A stretch of 64,000 nucleotides of DNA. Source: Paragonimus westermani (lineage: Eukaryota > Platyhelminthes > Trematoda > Plagiorchiida > Troglotrematidae). The notes beneath the pieces were generated by a model. It did not search any database. It saw only the letters and a list, made by a program, of their open reading frames with translations, and had not been told where the DNA came from. Of this stretch, positions 56,775-64,000 are shown one piece after another. Numbering within the stretch: the stretch's first letter is position 1; every line of letters starts with the position of its first letter. The translations under genes were made by a program, and so were the position numbers. The stretch lies in contig QNGE01000733.1 of NCBI GenBank assembly GCA_008508345.1, forward strand, positions 133,543-197,542, written 5' to 3'.

Positions 56775-58006
56775 GGCAGTGAAAAAAATTAATATTACAC
56801 GGAATTCAGAAACACGTTTTTGCACCATTTGTCTCTTGCGCGTATCACTTGCTTACCACATTCTACGGGTTTGAATAGCAAAGTTCAGTGAACACTGTGA
56901 AGCCAAACAACAAAACCAATAACCACACACATACTCATACAAGTCTTTCTTTACGTAGATGGGTAGCTTTCGTTTGCTAATCACTGCCACCTCCACGAAA
57001 CGGAGAAGCCTTCGCTGTTTTGATAGGTAAAATATCCGAAAGACATTCTCCAGATTCATTTGAGTTGGACGTATTAATAGCAAGTATCGAGCGATCGATG
57101 ATTTCGATTAGTTGTGATCTGTCTCTGATCTGAGTCCGACATTGTGGTATCCAAGATACCCAAACTGAAATGCGTTCGTTGACCCAGCTGTTTAATTACC
57201 ACTCCGTTCTGCCTAGGTTGGCGGTCTAGCACTCCAAAAGAATTCATAATGATGTAAGATTTGTCATTAGGCGGTACTGATGTTTTCAGTGGTGGTGTTA
57301 AGGTTCGGGTGGTGTTGGACAGCATGACTAGTTGGACTGCTTAGAACCTGCAGCCATAGCCGTCCTGAGACGGTTTTGAACAGAGTGGTAGCGTTATCAT
57401 CTTTGTATGGCAAACGAAGGCTGTTGAAGCCGTCGTGGTAGTCGGCTTCCATTTACTGAATTTTCCCACAAATGTTGATGGGTGGTCACATTACACCTGT
57501 CTTCCAGTGCGACACTACTTGTTAAAGAGATTGATTCGTCACCAATGCTCACTGTGTCTATCAGAACTAGGTAGATGTTTATTAATCCGTGATGGAAGCA
57601 TAAAGGAATAAGCAGAACCATTTAACTGAAGTAGCATTATATACTGCCCGGTTTGTTGTGGGCCAACACCAATATTCCTAAAACAAATCGGTGGCGTTTC
57701 GTTTACATCTGTGCATCTGGCTGTGTTAAGTAGGACGGGCGTGATGTATCAGTACACTATCTGATATGGTAAAAGAGGAACTGAGTTTCTGACTACACAC
57801 TGTTGGTGGACGAATAGTGTTAACACCAGAAACAATCTCAGATTTTAAATTATATACACTGATCACAGCAGGTGATTGTTGGGAGGCCGATTGTTCAAGC
57901 TCGGGAATACTCCCCTCTTCTCTTCGTTTTTTCCAGTCCACACGGAATTATACTCCTTCATCATGACAGAGCCCCAATTCATGCGTCATATATCACGATG
58001 AGTTAA
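56775..58006. other. No supported gene
   Basis: Several 60-80 codon frames lie on the minus strand but none has both good borders and codon bias. Confidence 0.35.
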
Positions 58007-58510
58007 GATTTTGGCCCAGCTGAACAGCGGTCCTGGACTCACTCTCGTGGGAGATCGGCGGGACGTACTACTGTGAAAGAATGTCATCAGCTGGCTCATA
58101 CGGGTTGTCATCGAACCTACGAAATGCTGAAGCAAAGAGCATACTGGCCGGGAATGAAGAATGATGTTAACAATCATGTGCGGGCGTGCCAGCACTGTCA
58201 GTTAGTGAAGAGCACTAACCACCCCAGTCAGTATCCCACACAACCAATTCCGGTCAGTAAAATTGGAGAACTGTGGTCAGTGGATGTGATGGGCCCATTT
58301 CCAGTTACGACTTCCGGAAATCAATACATCGTAGTCATGACCGAATACTTCACAAAGTGGATCGAAGCAGCTGCGATACCTGATCAGCACGCAAGCACGG
58401 TGTGCAGGGCGGTGATGGAGCATATCGTAGCGGATCACGGAATACCACGAAGCATACTGATTGATCAAGGCCCGTGCTTCAAAAGTGAGGAGTTTCGGAA
58501 CTGTTTGGAG
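58007..58510 (+). mobile_element. Ty3/gypsy integrase fragment, N-terminal two-thirds
   Basis: The plus strand is open from 58007. It shows the integrase zinc-binding motif with two His and two Cys (HQLAHTGCH...ACQHCQ) between about 58083 and 58200, with the block RTYEMLKQRAYWPGMKNDV inside. The catalytic core begins LWSVDVMGPFPVTTSG with the first Asp and reaches LIDQGPCFKSEEF with the second. The Glu-bearing third block is missing because the sequence changes identity at the N at 58511. The frame is intact up to that point, so this copy was young or recently lost. It belongs to a different Ty3 lineage from the element at 814-3540. Confidence 0.88.
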
Positions 58511-58511
58511 N
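58511..58511. other. Undetermined base at a sequence junction
   Basis: A single N separates a plus-strand integrase from a minus-strand gag start of another family. Neither is complete at the junction. This is most simply a scaffold join or collapsed gap between repeats. Confidence 0.85.
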
Positions 58512-58830
58512 CTGTCGAACCCCTCGGCGGCCCACTCCAGCTTCGCAGGGCACCTTCGCGCCGCATCCAGAACCGCCTTCGCCCTGCCCTTGAGCAGCAT
58601 CCGCAGGGCCACCAGCTTTGCCCGGTCCGCCTTCACTCCGACCGCTTCCGCCACGTCCTCGAAGTCCTCCAGGAAACTCCGAACATCCCCATCCTCAAAC
58701 GGCTGTGGCCACGGGATCTTCATCCTTGTATCCTGGTCACGGCACCAATTGTTGTGAATCCAGAAGGCCGACGACACAAAGGTTGTTTTATCGGAGAAAC
58801 CAATACACTACTTAAGCCTCTCAACGGGAC
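58512..58830 (-). mobile_element. CsRn1-like LTR edge, primer-binding site and gag start
   Basis: On the minus strand the LTR ends ...GGATTCACAACA at 58750, and TGGTGCCGTGACCAGGAT (about 58747-58730) follows two bases later as the probable tRNA primer-binding site. Gag begins with ATG at 58723: MKIPWPQPFEDGDVRSFLED, then VGVKADRAKLVALRMLLKG and ARRCPAKLEWAA, ending at the N. The frame is intact, in contrast to the related copy at 23725-24480. The LTR continues rightward from 58750; its outer end was not determined. Confidence 0.82.
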
Positions 58831-59133
58831 TAAGAACAAAAGCACTCATTTGCACACTGCACTCTTCTGAGGATGCTCCAGTCGCTTTGGACACCATGTC
58901 TTAGTTCCGTCGTGTGGCGAAAGTCATTAAATGTCATTCTGCTTTCCAACGATCCTTCCCATATGTCTCCCGTATTTATCCCGCGATCATCTCGATCCAT
59001 GCGGCTACTGAATGGTGGTGTGAGTAGTATGGTGCGACCGTATATCCTCACTACACTACCTTGCCAAACTTGCATATACGTCAAGGTTTACAGCTCATTA
59101 GCTAAATCAGTGCATGCTTTGAAATCAGCTTAG

Positions 59134-61776
59134 AGGAAGCTGGGTACTGACTTAATACGATCTCTCGGAGTAATGTACTCAATTGATAAGTCGACTAATT
59201 TTTAACTGAATTACGATTCACAGGGTGGTCATACAATTCTGTATCCGCTGTTTTCATTCTGTGCATTTTCCACCGGTGCTAACCGAACAAATTTAGCTTA
59301 ACCGCACCCGGTTAGGATTGGTCCGTTTGTTTCAAAGTATGTTTGTTGACGGTTTGTCAAATAAGAAAACGTCAATACAGTTCAGACGAATAGACACATC
59401 ATCGGCGAGTACACCAAAGAACTACCGCTTGTCTCACCACAAACCATGTCAGACCATACGGTGTGTGGCTCTGCGCGCTAAAAGCGTACTATCACAAATT
59501 GTAGTCTTTTACGGGGACTTCTTTCAAACCGATACTCCACAGACACCATTGTTCAAGCTTCGTCTCATCATTTGGAGAGAGAATTAACAAACTTCTATAC
59601 CCTAGCTCTTCTCACTACGGTCCTATGCTCATATTTACTGAGTCATCAATCCTACAAGTATCGTTTGTGACGAATTTAAACATTTACGAAAATGGTCATG
59701 GAGACCTGTTAGGATCAAACATCTGGAGTAATATAATCGCCATTTCGTGCTGTTTTACTCACAAGTATAAACTGCCAAGCATTTATGGGACGTGGACAAA
59801 TTATGTATCACCGTGTTGTGCGGCTTACAGTGGTTCTTCAAGCAACGCCGACTTAATTTTTATAGACTGAAACCCTTTTAGCCTATGCAAACACCAGCGA
59901 TAACCTGACCACTAAAAGATAGCTGTTGACTTGAAAACAAGATTAATACCGCCTGTTTGATCGTCGAGAAATTACTCTACAGCCTTACACAAGCCTGTTA
60001 GTATGTTTCTGATTGAATAATGATTCATAAGCTGAGAGTCGGAGGCGGATGCTGGTGATAATGATGTTTTTCGGTTGAAGGGATTCCCTTCAAAGTCCGT
60101 TCATCCCAGTCTTACTCGACAGCTGGGGGCTAGGAAAGTCATGTGATCTAGTTTACTTTCAGTGATGTACCTGATCACCAACTTATTCGTTTTAAACCTA
60201 AATCCGTTACAATACTGTTAAAAAAGTTCCCTCACTTCTTAATGGAGATGAGATAAATAAACTGTACTGCCCACGAGCCGCGCCGACATATGACTAACGA
60301 AAATATTGGACTGTGGTAGGTCCTTCCGTACAGCACAGGTCACAAATTAAGTGTTTCCGGAAGGCTGGAAACATCACTGACAAAGGAAGTAGTGACTGGA
60401 CGACTGCCTTGCAATGGTCACAACTGGTAAAAATGGAAACGTCGATGTTGAAAATGCCTCCCGCGAAGTGCGCTCCACAGCTGCCACAGACGGGCCAGAC
60501 GTGACTGCCACCAGGGCAGCAGTGGAAAACCACCCGAAAATGACTCATAGCCAACTCAAGCTGCGATCTAGTCTACATGCGCTAATCCTTAAAAAATATT
60601 ACGCAGTCACATTGGTCTCAGTAAGAACTGTACTCACTGGGTTCCCCGTGATCTGTCAGACGCCTGAAGGCAGGGCCGAGCCGATTTGGTCCAGAAATAC
60701 TACGGAAACTTCGGACAGGGCACGCCAACTGCACGTGTGTATTACCTCGGAGATGGGACTGATCGAATGTTGGAACGTTATCCCAGGAAAGCTTCAAGCG
60801 CCAAAACATCTACCGGGAAAGAAGTAATCACAACCATCCTATCAAAAAGAACTTATCACCTTGTGGGGCTGTGAATTATTCGTGGTATACTGAAGCATGT
60901 CTACCGAACGGTTTTCCATTAATGCTAAGGACCACAAAAAGACTGAAATGCGTCCCTCCTTGTTGTGCAAGTACAACACGCGCAATCGTTTAAAACTGAT
61001 GAGTTCAACTCTGTTAAGTACGTGTTTTGCCCATCTGATAAGGCGCACTATGATTTCTAACCATTTAAAAAACAGCGGAGAATTTTCACTTAGAGCTGCC
61101 ACACATACGAAAGCCGGTCTTATGAACTGTTACAGTAGAGGCTGATCGATTCGAAGGGCGCGGTTTCGAAAGGTCGCTTGATGTCTCAAAAACTAGATCG
61201 AGTGTGGTAGAAATTATGCCTAGAGTGAAAAGAAAGATTTTCGACAGAAGCATTTCATCAACAGGTTTTAACAGACTTCGTTATCCCCCTACTAAATAGA
61301 CCTCCCTCAAATGGACGTTTACAATAGTGGACGTTCCATCGATGACCGAAAATACGATTAATGTGTTGCACAAGTATTCATTGTAGTGCAAACGAAGTCT
61401 GACAACTCCCTGATAAGCGATATGAATCCACCTACAAACGGTATATTCACTGCCAAAATAAGAACTTCCCATTTTGTAGTCCTATCCATAATTCGCATCC
61501 GCACTCTTTGCACACAGGTAGAGTCGATCACACAGCGTTGCCACTGGCATTTAAAAACCATGATACGGCGTTAACTGAACTACCCCCTTGAAGGAGTATG
61601 GGGCTCAGAAGAAGTTTATTCACAGGGACCAACAACTGGACTCCCCACCAACTGGACAAAAGCGGATGTTTGCTGGGCATTCTTTCAAACTAGATTGTTA
61701 AATCAGTAGGCCATACTGCAAGCAGAACTGTTGTATAGATATTGTTTATTTGCACCAGTAGACAACACCAAACTCA
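59134..61776. other. Mostly unassigned; weak frames only
   Basis: A plus-strand frame at 59625-59870 has fair codon bias (NIYENGHGDLLGSNIWSN) but unclear borders. The plus frame at 60414-60600 contains VTATRAAVENHPKMTHSQL, faintly like the helix-turn-helix region of Tc1/mariner transposases. Nothing else was recognised. Confidence 0.35.
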
Positions 61777-61875
61777 ATGACCACAACCACAGTACATACA
61801 TCGGAATCAAGCCACTTTACAGATTTTCAGGTAAACCTCCCACCTCGCTCACGTGTGGGTCGCAACGTTGATACA
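61777..61875 (+). CDS. Candidate first coding exon of a basonuclin-like gene
   Basis: ATG at 61777 is preceded by an in-frame TAG 18 bases upstream. Thirty-three codons follow, ending ACA|GTAAGC in phase 0: MTTTTVHTSESSHFTDFQ, then VNLPPRSRVGRNVDT. Purines lead 19 of 33 codons. It splices without frame change to the zinc-motif exon at 62815, placing that motif near the N-terminus, where vertebrate basonuclins also carry it. The first exon is inferred from phase and position, not from sequence similarity. An earlier donor (CAG|GTAAAC) is a possible alternative. Confidence 0.45.
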
Positions 61876-62814
61876 GTAAGCGTTTGTTGCCCACATCAGT
61901 CGCTTTATGCACATTTTCTTCCCTTCCACATTACCTCACTATCTCCACCTCTTCATAACATGCCCAAGATATTTGAGCACCTGGTTAGCGCACAGACAGA
62001 AATTCAAATTTAAAATTACAGTTCCATTTTCTACAAACCTACGAAATTGTGGCCAGGTGCCAATCAACTATATAAACCTTGCATATTGTAACGAAACTTT
62101 GGATTGACGTTTCCTCGATTAAATTAAAGTGATCTTTTGTCCCAGCTACAGTTCGCGTTTATCACGGTTTTCTCGTTAGTTGACGCTGTCTGAATGACCT
62201 ATTGCATAAACACTGTCGTAAAAAACTTTATTTGGGTACCAGTAGGGTTTGTGGGCACCAAATTCACGTCCAGACAGTAAAATCGAGCAACTCGAACTAA
62301 ATAGGATTTTGAACAAGATAGTAAGAAAACACAAATCACGTGGTGTTCTCCAGATTAAACTAGCATCGAGACAAGTTTTCACTGGGTGGAAGTCATGGCT
62401 TAAGGGATTACTCAGATTAAACTGATCACACTGACCAAGTTGATAGTACTGATTACTCGGGAAATCAAACTGACCGGTCGATATTTTTGGTCAGTATGTT
62501 CGTTTTTTAAGCCCGTGTTTCGCGATGTGTATGACGGATGATTATTCTGATTAAGCACATTCATCCGATCAAATAACAGTGAAAATCAATACAATCAGAT
62601 CGATTAAAGCCACGCGTGCTTGTCGCAAACTGATCACTGTTCCCAGTGAACAACGCTCAAAGTGTTGCCTGGTCGTAATGTGCTATCGTCTCGAAAATCA
62701 ATTTGCATCGCTTTTTCTGGGGCAGTTAGGTTTATCCAGTTAGCTTCCTAGTCCAACTTTAGTTAAATCATACTGCAGCTGGTGGATTCTTTCGTGTTTT
62801 CAATTTTTCCGCAG

Positions 62815-62935
62815 ACCGACGGATTGACATTACCAATGCGATGCGTTTGTGCTAGTTGTGGGTGCGGACGCTTTCAACCAAATGCGAGCAGTCCTCGTCA
62901 GTGCGCAGAGTGCCTACACACATGGACAATGCACG
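62815..62935 (+). CDS. Basonuclin-like N-terminal Cys-rich zinc motif exon
   Basis: The acceptor TTTTCAATTTTTCCGCAG and donor CACG|GTAAGT bound 40 codons in phase 0 with one trailing base. The core reads MRCVCASCGCGRFQPN, followed by QCAECLHTWTMH. Basonuclins (BNC1/BNC2) have near their N-terminus a motif of the form CTLVNC.C.CFQPG...CDQCKHGWVAHA; the Cys spacing, the F-Q-P, the C-x2-C and the H-x-W-x2-H all align. Basonuclins are nuclear zinc-finger proteins associated with transcription in epithelia and germ cells, and the insect relative is disco. Later exons, with the paired C2H2 fingers, must lie right of the window. Confidence 0.75.
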
Positions 62936-63311
62936 GTAAGTTTATAATTGTCAATATTTTGCATGTCCTTTCTCAAACTTGTTTTCGTCGGAGATTATTC
63001 TAGCCTAGCAGTTAGACCGACATCACCTTCGTGAGGAGGAGGCACATGGTTTCTAACCGGAACGTTCACTTCAAAGTAAAAAAATAGCCCCTAGCTGAAA
63101 ACTGCGGTGGTAGTTCGTTGATGTTCCATAGCCCGATTGCTTGTTATGGTAGGTCCCACATTTTCGTGGGCACGGTTAACAGTTCCACAGAAACCCCGTC
63201 GTTACCATATATCTCTGTTCAGACTCTATATCGGTTTCCCACAAGATAACACGAGATGAATTTAGACAAACCAATTCGGTCCTATTCATGATTAAATAAT
63301 TGAAATAATCA

Positions 63312-63974
63312 ATGTCTGATTTGTTCTTGTTGGCCACGCCTGCTCGGGTCACTGATGACAGAGCAGCTGTGAGGCAGCAGGTCAGTAGGTTTGCGTACCG
63401 GGCGAAATTAGCTAAGACGAAGGCTCGGCATACATTAAATGAGGCAGGTACTGATTCATCAACCGTCCTCCCCTAGCTTGCAGAGGCAGTGAACGTTGAT
63501 ACTTCTCGTGTAGTCCGAGAGTCGGCACTTTCATCTCACCGATCAGAGGTCAATACGTGAGGACCCTGGAGTGAACAGTTCATTCTCCAGTTATGCTCTA
63601 TGGTGGATTTCATTGCACCGGCGCACAGTTTCGGTGGTGGCGGCACCGGCTTGACAAAATGCTCTGCCCAACTTTGAAAGGTGATCTGATCCGAACGCAT
63701 CATCCGGGCGTATCACGGTCATATTCCGGCGTTGAGACATTGTTCTGAAGAAGTGATTTACGTTTTGTACTCAGTGATATCCAGCACACAGATCCGATTC
63801 TGTTACAAGCAGGCAGCACCCTCCAAGCCTTCAACCTGCAATCATGGTCTCACACACAGGATGATTTCCCAGAAACATTTGGGATATCTGTCTGCTGCAG
63901 TTGAGATTTCGTTCTATCCCGTTTTGTATGTCTTATCCATCTTTATCTCATCGGTTTCCTTACGAAAGACTTGA
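63312..63974 (+). pseudogene. Stop-riddled coding relic, unknown family
   Basis: A single frame runs 221 codons from ATG to TGA at 63972 with only four internal stops (63474, 63558, 63675, 63687), where about a dozen would be expected in noncoding sequence. The start reads MSDLFLLATPARVTDDRAA then RQQVSRFAYRAKLAKTKARH, later NVDTSRVVRESALSSHRSE and AYHGHIPALRHCSEEV. No frameshift is needed, so decay is by point mutation. It lies within the presumed next intron of the basonuclin-like gene and may be a dead transposon gene or retrocopy. Confidence 0.45.
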
Positions 63975-64000
63975 GCAGACGTGTTTCGTTTGTTTGTTTG

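Noticed and set aside
58461..58870. Long plus-strand frames to the right of the N
   Set aside because: They are antisense to the gag start and LTR, and the join at the N makes any frame across it artificial.
1..64000. tRNA, rRNA, snRNA, CRISPR and bacterial-style operons
   Set aside because: I looked for tRNA B-box-like words (GGTTCRANTCC) and clustered short direct repeats by eye and found none that folds or repeats convincingly; a covariance-model scan would be decisive.

Overview
This window looks like nuclear DNA from a flatworm, most likely a non-schistosome digenean trematode. The evidence is: intron-split coding segments with GT...AG borders, some separated by introns of only 27 to 83 bases; a Ty3/gypsy element whose Gag carries a Cys-His-Cys-Cys knuckle, as in the CsRn1 group first described from liver flukes; LINE fragments; and no bacterial-style gene packing. 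The organism call is inference. No tRNA, rRNA, CRISPR array or operon was found.

Layout. 0-4.4 kb: LINE tail at the left edge, then a decayed CsRn1-like pol/gag relic on the minus strand. 4.4-5.2 kb: an 800 bp inverted-repeat element. 5.2-18 kb: mostly noncoding, with candidate plus-strand exons at 13.5-16.3 kb and one copy of an unnamed repeat (second copy at 25.6 kb). 18-23 kb: short exons on both strands and a 200 bp near-perfect hairpin. 23.7-24.5 kb: LTR edge and gag of the same retroelement family. 26.5-36.3 kb: candidate exons on both strands, including a convincing minus-strand gene ending at 32.6 kb with a 29 nt intron. 31.3-39.5 kb: a plus-strand exon chain that would enclose that gene. 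39-40.8 kb: stacked plus-strand reading frames. 41.7-42.6 kb: LINE reverse transcriptase (minus). 43.2-45.2 kb: a four-exon plus-strand gene end with a poly(A) signal. 47.7-56.2 kb: a phase-consistent minus-strand exon chain (six exons). 58.0-58.8 kb: integrase and gag halves on opposite strands joined by an N. 61.8-62.9 kb: first two exons of a basonuclin-like zinc-finger gene that runs off the right edge. 63.3-64 kb: a stop-riddled coding relic.

How sure. Transposon parts and the basonuclin motif are recognised by sequence. All other exons are my own splice-site and codon-pattern calls, made by eye; most proteins are unrecognised. Chance reading frames of 60-110 codons are expected here, so exon confidence rests on purine-first codon bias (about half in random sequence; my hand counts are quoted), splice borders and phase agreement between neighbours.
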